DNA of 64,000 nt, taken from assembly GCF_004362855.1 (NCBI RefSeq), contig NZ_SNXW01000001.1, forward strand, positions 58,027 to 122,026, in the 5' to 3' direction. The notes below the pieces were generated by a model. The model saw only the letters and a program-made list of their open reading frames with translations. It searched no databases and was not told the origin of the DNA. Made by a program: the position numbers and the translations under genes. This DNA is from Aquabacterium commune (GTDB lineage Bacteria; Pseudomonadota; Gammaproteobacteria; Burkholderiales; Burkholderiaceae_C). Shown one piece after another: positions 53,842-62,848 of the stretch (positions within the stretch are counted from its first letter, which is position 1; each line of letters opens with the position of its first letter).

Positions 53842-56049
53842 TCACGCCTTGCGCTTCACATACCGGCCAGGCGCGGCTTCGATGACGGGGTACTGCTTGC
53901 TGCCGGGCTGGCGGAGTGCGGGCACCATGTCGCCGGCGTGCGACGCCAGCCACTCGGCCCACACCGGCCACCAGCTGCCGGCGTGCTCTTGCGCGGAGGC
54001 CATCCACTGCTGACCGGTGGCAGGCAAACGCCGCGCCGAGTTCGTCCAGTGGCTGCGCTTTTTCTTCTCCGGCGGGTTGATGACACCGGCGATGTGGCCC
54101 GAGGCGCCCAACACGAAGGTGGTCGGGCCCGTGACGACCTGGGTGGACGCGTAGGCGCTGTCCCAAGGCACGATGTGGTCTTCGCGCGAGCCGTAGATGA
54201 AGGTGGGCATGTCCAGTCGGCGCATGTCCAGCGGCACGCCGCACACCGTCACCGCACCGGGCTGGCACAGCTTGTTTTCCAGGTAGGTGTTGCGCAGGTA
54301 CCAGGTGTACATGGGTCCTGGCAGGTTGGTGCTGTCGCTGTTCCAGTACAGCAGGTCAAAGGCCGGGGGCATTTCGCCCTTGAGGTAGTTGCCGATGACG
54401 TAGTTCCAGACCAGGTCGTTGGCGCGCAGGAAGGAGAAGGTCGTGGCCAGCTCGCCGCCGCGCATCAGGCCGCCCTTGGCCGGGCTGTTGGGGCCGATGG
54501 ACATCTCGCGCATGCGCACCATGGCCTCGTCCACGAACACGTCCATCGTGCCGGTGTTGACGAAGTCCAGGAAGGCGGTGAGCAGGGTCAGGCTTTTCAC
54601 CGGCTTGCGGCCTTGCGCGGCCAGCGTGGCCAGGGCCGTGGCGATCAGGGTGCCGCCGACGCAGAAGCCCAGTGCATTGACCTGGTCTTCGCCGGTGATG
54701 TCGCGGGTGACGTCGATGGCCTTGACCACGCCATGCTCGACGTAGTCGTCCCAGGTGGACTGCGCCAGGTTGTCATCGGCATTGACCCAGCTGACCATGA
54801 ACACGCGGTGGCCTTGCGACAGCAGGTAGCGCACCACGGAGTTGTCCGGCTGCAGGTCGAGGATGTAGTACTTGTTGATGCACGGCGGCACGAACAGGAA
54901 GGGCGTCTCGTGCACCTGGGGCGTCAGCGGCGTGTACTCGATGAGCTGGAAGTAATCGTTCTCGAACACCACCGCGCCGGCCGTGGTGGCCACGTTGACG
55001 CCGACTTCGAAGACGCTCTCGTCCGTCTGGGACATGTGGCCCTGGCGGATGTCGTGGAAGAGGTGCTGCAGGCCCTGGGTGATGCTTTCACCCTTGGTGG
55101 ATACCGCCTTGGCCAGGGCTTCCGGGTTGAACGCCAGGAAGTTCGACGGGGCGGCGGCATCGGCCCATTGCTGCACGGCGAAACGCACCCGCTGACGGGC
55201 TTTTTCTTCGCCCTGCAGGTTGTCGGCGAGGCGTTGCAGGGTGCGGGCGTTGAGCAGGTAGAGCGCTGCCATGAAGGCGCTGCCGGGCTGCTGCGTCCAC
55301 TCGGGCGCGGCAAAGCGCTTGTCAGCGATCTTGACATCGGCAGGCTGGTTCAAGGCCTGGTTCCACAGCGCGCTGGCCTGCTGGAGGTAGTCCTGCTGGA
55401 TGCCTTGGAGCTGCTCGGGCGCGATGGACAAACCCACCAGCGACTTCAGCGTGGCGCCCACGCTCTGGCCCATGGCCTCGACCGCCTTGGCCATGGGCTG
55501 CAGGGCCGACAGCGATGGCGCTTGCGACTGTCCTGGCGTCGCCCAGGCGGGCAGGCCTTGCCCAGAGAACATCTGGCGCAGGCCGCCCATCACGTCCTGA
55601 GGGCTGCTGGCGCTGGCACCGAAAGTTTTGGCCATCGTGGCTTGTGCCGCAGCGACCTGTTCGCGCCAGGCCTCGGTGACAGAGGCTGCGGCGGCCGTGG
55701 CCGAGGCAGCGCTGAAATCGGCCGAAGCTGCGCCTGAGGGCGGCACGGTCGGGTGTTTGGTCCCGTGTTCGGCAGCGGGCGCCGTTGAACGGGCCTCTGC
55801 GGTCTTGCTGGCCGCCGGCTTGCGGGCCGGAGCCTTCTTCACAGCGGCTTTTCCAGCGGTTTTGGCGGCTGCTTTTTTCGCTGCCACTTGGGGGGCCTGC
55901 GCCTTGGGGGCGGCAGCTTTGGCGCTGGCAGTCAGCGCGGATTTTTTCGACGCTGGGCTCGCGTCAAGTCGGTCACCTGCGGTGGCACGAGAGGAAGCTT
56001 CGGATGCAGCCTGCGCGCGGGGTGCGCGGGACCGTGGTGGAACAGCCAT
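53842..56049 (-). CDS. phaC: Class I PHA synthase PhaC with Lys/Ala-rich N-terminal tail
   Basis: Polymerises (R)-3-hydroxybutyryl-CoA into PHB granules. It has 735 residues, whereas Cupriavidus PhaC is 589. The catalytic core has GFCVGG (about residue 465), Asp in SREDHIVPW and His in GASGHIAGVINPP. The first ~145 residues are extra. Residues about 34–85 are Ala/Lys repeats (KKAAAKTAGKAAVKKAPARKP) like histone H1 or the PhaM nucleoid-binding tail; residues 110–150 look helical. The ATG at 56049 has AGGAG six bases upstream, so the tail is part of the gene. It is the first gene of phaC–phaA–phaB. Confidence 0.95.
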   Translation of the reverse strand: MAVPPRSRAPRAQAASEASSRATAGDRLDASPASKKSALTASAKAAAPKAQAPQVAAKKAAAKTAGKAAVKKAPARKPAASKTAEARSTAPAAEHGTKHPTVPPSGAASADFSAASATAAAASVTEAWREQVAAAQATMAKTFGASASSPQDVMGGLRQMFSGQGLPAWATPGQSQAPSLSALQPMAKAVEAMGQSVGATLKSLVGLSIAPEQLQGIQQDYLQQASALWNQALNQPADVKIADKRFAAPEWTQQPGSAFMAALYLLNARTLQRLADNLQGEEKARQRVRFAVQQWADAAAPSNFLAFNPEALAKAVSTKGESITQGLQHLFHDIRQGHMSQTDESVFEVGVNVATTAGAVVFENDYFQLIEYTPLTPQVHETPFLFVPPCINKYYILDLQPDNSVVRYLLSQGHRVFMVSWVNADDNLAQSTWDDYVEHGVVKAIDVTRDITGEDQVNALGFCVGGTLIATALATLAAQGRKPVKSLTLLTAFLDFVNTGTMDVFVDEAMVRMREMSIGPNSPAKGGLMRGGELATTFSFLRANDLVWNYVIGNYLKGEMPPAFDLLYWNSDSTNLPGPMYTWYLRNTYLENKLCQPGAVTVCGVPLDMRRLDMPTFIYGSREDHIVPWDSAYASTQVVTGPTTFVLGASGHIAGVINPPEKKKRSHWTNSARRLPATGQQWMASAQEHAGSWWPVWAEWLASHAGDMVPALRQPGSKQYPVIEAAPGRYVKRKA

Positions 56050-56244
56050 ATGTCTCCTAGGTGCTGAATCTCGGCAGGCCAAGTCTGGGATGTTGACCCG
56101 CAGATGTTTCCATATTCTGAACGCAGGTGCGGTGTTGCGCGGCACCATCACACAACTTTGGCATCATTCCAACAAGCGCCAGATCGGGACTGATCCTGAT
56201 CAAACCCGCGGGGCACCCGCTGAACACGAACCGAGCAACGAAAG

Positions 56245-56616
56245 ATGTGGATCGTCGCGATCGCCTGGATTTACGTGGCCCTGATGATGGCCCTGGCCGA
56301 GGCCACCAGCCCGCAGGGCACTTACCTGGGTGCGGTCATCACGTTCGTGTTTTATGGCGTAGCACCCACGGCCTTGGTGATGTACCTGCTGGGCACGCCC
56401 GGACGCCGTCGCGCCAGGCGCCAGGCTGAAGCCGAAGCCCATGCTCGGCAGTCGGTCGATGCGGCTTCTTCCGCTTCGGCCACGTCGCCTGGGGCCGCGT
56501 CGCCCGAAGCCACGTTGACGCCGGAACCCACCGCCGACTCAGCGCAGGCAGATGCCAGCGGCCTGGCGGCCGGTGCGACCGTCGCGCCGGTAGGAAAAGA
56601 AGCGGGCGGCGTCTGA
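56245..56616 (+). CDS. Small two-pass membrane protein of unknown function
   Basis: 123 residues. Two membrane segments (about 3–20 and 29–50: MWIVAIAWIYVALMMALAEA, LGAVITFVFYGVAPTALVMYLLG) are followed by an Arg-rich stretch and an Ala/Ser/Pro-rich tail. The start has a plausible AACGAAAG ribosome site. No function is known. Its last 78 bases overlap the 3' end of convergent pgeF. It is divergent from phaC, 195 bases apart. Confidence 0.75.
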   Translation: MWIVAIAWIYVALMMALAEATSPQGTYLGAVITFVFYGVAPTALVMYLLGTPGRRRARRQAEAEAHARQSVDAASSASATSPGAASPEATLTPEPTADSAQADASGLAAGATVAPVGKEAGGV

Positions 56617-57441
56617 CACCGTGCAGGCATCGCCACCGGTGACATGACGCACGCCCAGCGCGTGCAGTGCGTCCAGGGCCAGCCCGGGCAAATCGGCCAG
56701 CCACTTGCCATGGCCGTCGCCTGGCACTGAAGCTGCGAACCGGGGTGTGAAGCGCGGATGGGCGCCGGCAGATGCCGCATCGGCCGGGTCCACGCCGAAG
56801 CCGATCAACACGTCGGCCCCGACCTCGAAATGCGCGGGTCCGATGCAAGGCCCCAGCCAGGCGACCAGCTCCGCTGGATCGCAAGACGCCGCCTCGCACA
56901 AGGCGGCGACACCACTGTGCACGATGCCTCGGCCAGCCACCATGCCCTGGCCCGCACCAGCCAGGCCACGCCAGCCGGCATGCAGCGCGGCCACGCCACG
57001 GCCCTCGGGCGCGGCCAGCAGGATCGGCAGGCAGTCGGCCACCATCACCACGCAAGCGATGCCAGGCTCCGTGGTGAGCGCGCCATCGGCGATCGGTGCG
57101 TCTGCTTCGCGCAGGCTGTCGGCACGCAAGCGCAGCACGCGGTCGCCATGCACCTGCTGCAGCCACACGGGCTGGGCGCCCAGGTGCCGCGCGAACACGG
57201 CACGGTTGTGGCGCACGGCAACGGCATCGTCCTGGACGTGGTCGCCGAGGTTGCAACTGTCCCAAGGGGCTTGGCCGATGCCGCCGGCGCGCGCGCTCAT
57301 GAGGGCATGCACGCTGCGGCCGGCGCCCTGGGGGCCGGTGCCAACGGGCCACACACCAGGGCGCTGCCAGCCCGCAGGCAAGGCGCGATCAACAGGCGAG
57401 GGCGAGGGCGAGGGTGAAGACGAGGACAGGTGATCGGGCAT
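56539..57441 (-). CDS. pgeF: Peptidoglycan editing factor PgeF (YfiH, laccase-like domain)
   Basis: 300 residues. Family members remove misincorporated residues from peptidoglycan precursors; some show purine nucleosidase activity. The metal-binding Cys and His are in QQVHGDRVL, MVADCLPILL and ALHAGWRGLAG. The start at 57441 was chosen over a longer frame because the ~20 extra residues are low complexity. Residues 1–20 are Ser/Pro repeats. Its end overlaps the membrane-protein gene by 78 bases. It is divergent from ubiC. Confidence 0.9.
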   Translation of the reverse strand: MPDHLSSSSPSPSPSPVDRALPAGWQRPGVWPVGTGPQGAGRSVHALMSARAGGIGQAPWDSCNLGDHVQDDAVAVRHNRAVFARHLGAQPVWLQQVHGDRVLRLRADSLREADAPIADGALTTEPGIACVVMVADCLPILLAAPEGRGVAALHAGWRGLAGAGQGMVAGRGIVHSGVAALCEAASCDPAELVAWLGPCIGPAHFEVGADVLIGFGVDPADAASAGAHPRFTPRFAASVPGDGHGKWLADLPGLALDALHALGVRHVTGGDACTVSDAARFFSYRRDGRTGRQAAGICLR

Positions 57442-57516
57442 CGGGTGCGGCCCCGCAAGCAGGCTGGGCAAGGCTGACGGCAGCGCGCACGGGCTGCCAG
57501 ATATCATCTGGCCCCG

Positions 57517-58125
57517 ATGCTACCCCGCCCCAGCACCTCGTCCATGCCGCGCTCGCCAGCGACCACGACCGCCACCGCCGTTGCCACGATCACCACCGCC
57601 TCGGCCGACCTGCGGCGCTGGCTGGGTGCCCCGGGCTCGCTGACAGCGCGCCTGCGCCTGAACGGCGCGGTGACGGTCGATGTGCTCGCCCAGGGCCGCA
57701 TGGCCTTGCTGCCACAAGAGCGCCAGGCGCTGGGCTGCCAGGCGGCGCACGTGCGCGAGGTGCTGTTGCGCATCGACGGGCGTGCCGCGGTCTGGGCCCG
57801 CAGCGTCACGCCGCTGTCGGCGGTCAAGGGCCCTTGGGCAGCCATCGAGGGGCTGGGCACGCGCCCGCTGGCCGAGCTGCTGTTCAGCCACCGGCGGGTG
57901 TTGCGCGGGCCGCTGCAAGCCAGCCACCTGCGGCCAGGCAGCCCCCTGCAACGCCGCATGGCTCGGGCGTGGTGGGTGCAGGCTCAGCCTTTGACCAGCA
58001 CCTTGCCCCCGGACGCCCTGCCCCGCTGGGCGCGGCATTCCCTGTTCTGGCACCGCGGCCAGCCCCTGCAGGTGCTGGAAGCTTTTGCGCCCTGGATGCT
58101 GCCTTTGCCCAGCGAGCGACGCTGA
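57517..58125 (+). CDS. ubiC: Chorismate lyase UbiC
   Basis: Cleaves chorismate to 4-hydroxybenzoate and pyruvate, first step of ubiquinone synthesis. It has 202 residues; the first ~25 are Ser/Thr-rich. Family blocks are RRWLGAPGSLTARL, SRVTPLS-like (AARSVTPLSAVKGP), GTRPLAELLFSH and WARHSLFWHRGQPLQVLEAFAPWML. The short, variable sequence makes the match somewhat weaker than for the neighbours. It precedes the NUDIX gene on the same strand by 74 bases. Confidence 0.82.
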   Translation: MLPRPSTSSMPRSPATTTATAVATITTASADLRRWLGAPGSLTARLRLNGAVTVDVLAQGRMALLPQERQALGCQAAHVREVLLRIDGRAAVWARSVTPLSAVKGPWAAIEGLGTRPLAELLFSHRRVLRGPLQASHLRPGSPLQRRMARAWWVQAQPLTSTLPPDALPRWARHSLFWHRGQPLQVLEAFAPWMLPLPSERR

Positions 58126-58199
58126 GTTGCACCCAAGGCGTGCGGCCAGCAAGGGGCCCGAGCGCCAGCACGCACGGCGCCATGCCCTACACTGCGCCC

Positions 58200-58745
58200 A
58201 TGCTGTTTTCCCGCCGAATCGAGCACTGTCAGGTCTGTGGCACACCGGTCGAGCACAAGGTGCCCGACGACGACAACCGCGAACGCGCTGTCTGCCCCGC
58301 CTGCCACCACGTCCACTACGTCAACCCGTTGAACGTGGTGGGCACGCTGCCGGTGTGGGGCGAGCAGGTCTTGCTCTGCAAACGCAACATCGAACCGCGC
58401 AAGGGTTACTGGACCTTGCCCGCGGGCTTCATGGAGTTGGGCGAAACCACCGAGGAAGGCGCCGCACGCGAAACCGACGAGGAAGCCGGTGCGCGCATCG
58501 AGATGCAAGGCCTCTACGCCATCATCAATGTGGTGACGGCAGGCCAGGTGCACCTCTTCTACCGCGCCCGTCTGCTGGACACCGATTTCGCGCCGGGCCC
58601 CGAGACGATGGAGGCCCAGCTCTTCCACCAGCACGAGATTCCCTGGGACGATCTGGCCTTCAAGACGGTGCGCATGACCTTGGAAAAGTTCTTCGCTGAC
58701 CGTGATCGGGGTCAATTCGACGTCCATTGCGCCGATATCCGCTGA
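58200..58745 (+). CDS. NUDIX hydrolase with zinc ribbon
   Basis: 181 residues. An N-terminal zinc ribbon (CQVCGTP…CPACHH, about 9–32) precedes the NUDIX box GFMELGETTEEGAARETDEEAGARI (about 76–100), which is complete. The family hydrolyses nucleoside diphosphate derivatives, with NADH or ADP-ribose possible. TACACT (58188–58193) is six bases before the ATG at 58200 and no ribosome site is present. An upstream in-frame ATG at 58182 is possible. Confidence 0.9.
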   Translation: MLFSRRIEHCQVCGTPVEHKVPDDDNRERAVCPACHHVHYVNPLNVVGTLPVWGEQVLLCKRNIEPRKGYWTLPAGFMELGETTEEGAARETDEEAGARIEMQGLYAIINVVTAGQVHLFYRARLLDTDFAPGPETMEAQLFHQHEIPWDDLAFKTVRMTLEKFFADRDRGQFDVHCADIR

Positions 58746-58798
58746 ACAAGCCGTTCGGAACGATGTCCCGTGCGGTGGTCCACCTCACGCCCTGAACC

Positions 58799-61042
58799 AT
58801 GACCGCACCCCAGGACACCCTGCCAGACGCCCCCGTGCAAGCCGCCAGCCAGATACCAGCCCCCCCGGCACACCCCGCGGCACTGTCGAGCACCGCAGCG
58901 CCCCGCGTGCGTGAGGACCTGGCCTCCCCCGACCCGCTGCTCGACAGCCTGATCGAGGTCTGCCGGCTGCATGGCATCGCGGCGTCCCGGGCATCGCTGT
59001 CGGCAGGCCTGCCCCTGGACAAGCAACCGCTGACCGTGGCCCTGCTGGAGCGCGCCGCCAGCCGTGCCGGCCTGGCCGTCAAGTTGCAGCGCACCGAACT
59101 GGGGCAGATCGACCCCATCACCCTGCCCGCCATCCTCCTGCTCAAAGACGAAGGTGCCTGCGTGCTGTTGGGCTTTGACGGCCCCGACCGCGCCCAGGCC
59201 CGCGTGCTGCTGCCGCAGACCGGCCAGGGCGCCGTGAAGCTGCCTTGGGCCGATCTGGCGGCGCGCTTCACCGGCGTGGTGGTGTCGGCCAAGCCACATT
59301 TCCGCTTCGACGAGCGCACCCCCGAGGTCAAGGCCACGCGCTCGGGCCACTGGTTCTGGGGTCCGGTCATGGCCCAGCGCTTTGTGTACCGCGACGTGCT
59401 GTGGGCGGCCCTGCTCATCAACCTGTTCGCGCTGGCTTTCCCGATGTTCTCCATGAACGTCTATGACCGTGTCGTGCCCAACCATGCGGTCGAAACGCTG
59501 TGGGTGCTGGCCGTCGGCGTGGTGCTGGTGCTGGGCAGCGACCTGTTCATCCGCCTGTTGCGCAGCCATTTCGTGGACGAGGCGAGTGCGCGCATCGACG
59601 TGCAGATCTCGGCCTCGCTGATGGAGCGTGTGCTGGGCATGCGCCTGGAAAACCGCCCGCAATCGGTGGGCTCTTTCGCGTCCAACCTGCGTGGCTTCGA
59701 GCAGGTGCGCGACTTCATCGCCTCCAGCACCGTGACGGCGCTGATCGACCTGCCCTTTGCGCTGCTGTTCGTGGTCGTGATGGCCTGGATCTCGCCTTGG
59801 CTGGTGCTGCCGGTGCTGTCGGTGTTCGCCATCGTGCTGGTGTCGGGCTATGTGCTGCAGCACCGCCTGCACGAGCTGTCGCAGAGCACCTACCAGGCTT
59901 CGGCGCAGCGCAACGCCACGCTGGTGGAGAGCCTCACCGGCATCGAGACCATCAAGGCGCAAGGGGCTGAGAGCCTGATTCAGGCTCGCTGGGAACGGGC
60001 CAACCAGTTCTTGTCGGCGCTGAACGTGCGCATGCGCGGCCTGTCGTCCACGGCCATGTACACCACGGCGACGCTGCAGCAGCTGGTGTCCGTGAGCATC
60101 ATCCTCATCGGCGTGTACCTGATCGCCGACAAGCAGCTCACGATGGGTGGCCTGATCGCGGCGACCATGCTGGCCGGCCGCGCGCTGGCGCCCGCGGGCC
60201 AGATCGTTGGCCTGCTGATGCAGTATCAGGGTGCGCGCACGGCCATGGAGTCGCTGGACAAGATCATGGCGCAGCCGGTGGAGCGCCCCGCCGACAAGAA
60301 CTTCATCCACCAGCCTGAGCTGAAGGGCGAGATCGAATTCCGCCACGTGTCTTTCGCGTACCCCGGCCGCAACGAGCCTTCGCTGGACGACATCAGCTTC
60401 AAGGTCAGCCCGGGCGAGAAGGTCGCGCTGATCGGCAAGGTCGGCTCGGGCAAGACCACGCTGCAAAAGCTCATCCTGGGGCTCTACCAGCCCTCGGGCG
60501 GAGCGGTGCTGGTCGATGGCATCGACATGCGCCAGCTCGACCCGGCCGACCTGCGCCGCAACCTGGCGCACGTTTCGCAAGACGTCACGCTGTTTTACGG
60601 CTCGCTGCGCGAGAACATCACCTTCGGCATGCAGCACGCCACCGACGACGCCATCCTGGCGGCGACCGAGACCGCTGGCCTGAGCGACTTCGTCAAGCGC
60701 CACCCGCAAGGCTTCGACCTGCCTGTGGGCGAGCGCGGCGAGTTGCTGTCGGGCGGCCAGCGTCAGAGTGTGGGCATCGCCCGCGCCGTGCTGCACAACG
60801 CGCCCATCCTGCTGCTCGATGAACCGACGAGCGCCATGGACTTCTCCACCGAAGCCTTGGTCACGCAGAAGATGCAGGCTTTCTCGCAAGGCAAGACGGT
60901 GGTGCTGGTCACGCACCGCACCTCGATGCTGTCCTTCGTGGACCGCGTCATCGTCGTGGACCAAGGCAAGATCGTCGCGGATGGCCCGCGCGAGCGGATC
61001 ATGCAGGCCCTGTCGGCCGGTCGCATCGCCCGCGCAGCTTGA
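58799..61042 (+). CDS. lapB: Type I secretion ATPase/permease (LapB/HlyB family)
   Basis: 747 residues. An N-terminal C39-like domain (about 45–160) lacks the catalytic Cys, so it is a substrate-docking domain and not a peptidase. Six membrane segments (about 195–460) precede the ATPase with Walker A GKVGSGKTT, signature LSGGQRQSVGIA and Walker B ILLLDEPTSAMD. It drives one-step export of the RTX/repeat adhesin encoded downstream, with the adaptor that follows. A TolC-type channel (LapE) is not in view. Confidence 0.93.
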   Translation: MTAPQDTLPDAPVQAASQIPAPPAHPAALSSTAAPRVREDLASPDPLLDSLIEVCRLHGIAASRASLSAGLPLDKQPLTVALLERAASRAGLAVKLQRTELGQIDPITLPAILLLKDEGACVLLGFDGPDRAQARVLLPQTGQGAVKLPWADLAARFTGVVVSAKPHFRFDERTPEVKATRSGHWFWGPVMAQRFVYRDVLWAALLINLFALAFPMFSMNVYDRVVPNHAVETLWVLAVGVVLVLGSDLFIRLLRSHFVDEASARIDVQISASLMERVLGMRLENRPQSVGSFASNLRGFEQVRDFIASSTVTALIDLPFALLFVVVMAWISPWLVLPVLSVFAIVLVSGYVLQHRLHELSQSTYQASAQRNATLVESLTGIETIKAQGAESLIQARWERANQFLSALNVRMRGLSSTAMYTTATLQQLVSVSIILIGVYLIADKQLTMGGLIAATMLAGRALAPAGQIVGLLMQYQGARTAMESLDKIMAQPVERPADKNFIHQPELKGEIEFRHVSFAYPGRNEPSLDDISFKVSPGEKVALIGKVGSGKTTLQKLILGLYQPSGGAVLVDGIDMRQLDPADLRRNLAHVSQDVTLFYGSLRENITFGMQHATDDAILAATETAGLSDFVKRHPQGFDLPVGERGELLSGGQRQSVGIARAVLHNAPILLLDEPTSAMDFSTEALVTQKMQAFSQGKTVVLVTHRTSMLSFVDRVIVVDQGKIVADGPRERIMQALSAGRIARAA

Positions 61043-61056
61043 GCAAGGAGCACACC

Positions 61057-62499
61057 ATGAACCCCTTGCTGAACGCAGGCCAACGCTTCGTCAACGTGCT
61101 GGAGGCCATCCGCCGCGGCATCTCACCCGTCACCGATGCGGTGCTCGACCGTGTCACCGGCCCGCGCGTCACGCCGCAAGCCGCAGCGGCGGCCGGCATG
61201 CGCAGCTTCGAGCAGGACGCCGATGCCGTCATGTCCACCGTGGGCACGCAGCGCGCACAGAAACTGGTGCGCAGCGCGCTGCTGGTGGTCGTGCTGCTGA
61301 TCGTCTGGGCCTCATTCGCCAAGGTCGATGAGGTCACCAAGGGCGAGGCCAAGGTGATCCCGTCCAAGCAGTTGCAGGTCATCCAGTCGCTCGATGGCGG
61401 TGTGGTGTCGGAGATCCTGGTCAAGGAAGGCCAGGTGGTTGAGGCCGGCCAGTTGCTGCTGAAGATCGACGAGACCCGCGCCACCTCGGGCGTGCGCGAA
61501 AGCGCGGCCCAGGTGTTCTCGCTGCGGGTGAAGCTGGCCCGGCTGAAGGCCCTCTCGGGCGGCACCGCGTTCAGCCCGCCCGTGCCGCGCGACGGTGATC
61601 TGGAAGAAGCCCGCATCGTTGAGGAAGAACGCCAACTCTACGACGCCCGCCGCAGCGAGCTCAGTGCGCTGGTCGGCATCAGCGAGCAGCAGTTGGCCCA
61701 GCGCCGCCAGGAGCAGGCCGAGGCCCGCGCCCGCCGCGACTCCGCCGCACGCAGCCAGGAGCTGGCCCAGCAAGAGCTGAACAAGACCCGCCCGCTGCTG
61801 GCCACAGGTGCCGTCTCCGAGGTCGATGTGCTGCGCCTGGACCGCGAGGTCTCCCGCGCCCGCGGCGAGATGGAGCAAGCCAGCGCCCAGATCGCCCGCA
61901 CCGGCGCCGGCATGGCCGAGGCCGGCCGCAAGATCCAGGAAACCGACCTGGCCTTCCGCAACGAGGCACGCAAAGAGCTGTCCGAGGTGCTGGGCAAGCT
62001 CAATGCGCTGAACGAGGGCGCGGTGGCCCTGGCCGACAAGGTGGACAAGTCCCAGGTGAAGTCTCCGGTGCGTGGCCGCGTGCAACGCCTGCTGGCCAAC
62101 ACCGTGGGCGGCGTCGTCACACCGGGCAAGGACATCCTGGAGATCGTGCCCCTGGACGACGCCCTGGTGCTGGAGGCCAAGGTGCAGCCGCGCGACATCG
62201 CCTTCATCCACCCAGGTCAGGCGGCCACCGTGAAGTTCACGGCCTACGACTTCGGCATCTACGGCGGCCTGGACGCCATCGTGGAGAACATCAGCCCCGA
62301 CACCGTCACCGACGAACGCGGCCAGAACACCTTCTACGTGGTGCGGGTGCGCACCAAACAAGCCAACTTCAGCGACAAGATGCCCATCATCCCGGGCATG
62401 ACGGCCGAGGTGGACGTGCTCACCGGCAAGAAAACCGTGATGGCCTACCTGCTCAAGCCGGTGCTCAAGGCCCACAGCCACGCCCTGCGCGAACGCTGA
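61057..62499 (+). CDS. lapC: Type I secretion periplasmic adaptor (LapC/HlyD family)
   Basis: 480 residues from the ATG at 61057, with AAGGAG six bases upstream; a TTG at 61039 is less likely. One N-terminal membrane segment (about 75–95) is followed by a lipoyl half-domain (KVIPSKQLQVIQSLDGGVVSEILVKEGQVVEAG), a long coiled coil (about 155–310) and a C-terminal beta domain. It is the membrane-fusion partner of LapB. The genes are 14 bases apart. The adhesin gene follows after 349 bases. Confidence 0.93.
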   Translation: MNPLLNAGQRFVNVLEAIRRGISPVTDAVLDRVTGPRVTPQAAAAAGMRSFEQDADAVMSTVGTQRAQKLVRSALLVVVLLIVWASFAKVDEVTKGEAKVIPSKQLQVIQSLDGGVVSEILVKEGQVVEAGQLLLKIDETRATSGVRESAAQVFSLRVKLARLKALSGGTAFSPPVPRDGDLEEARIVEEERQLYDARRSELSALVGISEQQLAQRRQEQAEARARRDSAARSQELAQQELNKTRPLLATGAVSEVDVLRLDREVSRARGEMEQASAQIARTGAGMAEAGRKIQETDLAFRNEARKELSEVLGKLNALNEGAVALADKVDKSQVKSPVRGRVQRLLANTVGGVVTPGKDILEIVPLDDALVLEAKVQPRDIAFIHPGQAATVKFTAYDFGIYGGLDAIVENISPDTVTDERGQNTFYVVRVRTKQANFSDKMPIIPGMTAEVDVLTGKKTVMAYLLKPVLKAHSHALRER

Positions 62500-62848
62500 T
62501 GTCCATGGCGAGGGCCCCGGGAGGGGTGCCTCGCCACAGCGCTGCAGGCCTGACCGAAAGCTCGGCCCCAAGCTCGGCTTAAGGCCCACACCGAGTCCTT
62601 CGGCGTGATCAATTGCCTACAGAGGCACCCTTCCCCCTCCGATAACCGATCAGCTGGTTCAGTCTGGTCGGCTTGCGGGTGCGTGCGCCATCTCCACAAG
62701 ACGCCAACCCTGATGCCCGACGGTGCTTAGGCGGTGCGATTTCAGCCCAAGGGCAGGAATTGTTCACACAAGCCACGGCGGGATTCGGTCCTAAGACAAA
62801 ACCACAACGCCATACTCACAACGCAGTTACATTTTGAGAGGTTTCGCC
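62500..62848. promoter_or_regulatory. Adaptor–adhesin intergenic region with a strong hairpin
   Basis: 349 bases without a gene. GGCGAGG (62507–62513) pairs with CCTCGCC (62529–62535), with an inner CCCC/GGGG, immediately after the adaptor stop. No U tract follows, so it may stabilise or attenuate rather than terminate. AAGCTCGGC is directly repeated at 62568 and 62580. No promoter box was clear enough to call. Confidence 0.45.

Noticed and set aside
58712..60964. 750-codon minus-strand frame over the type I secretion ATPase gene
   Set aside because: No recognisable domain; the plus strand carries Walker A, signature and Walker B motifs.
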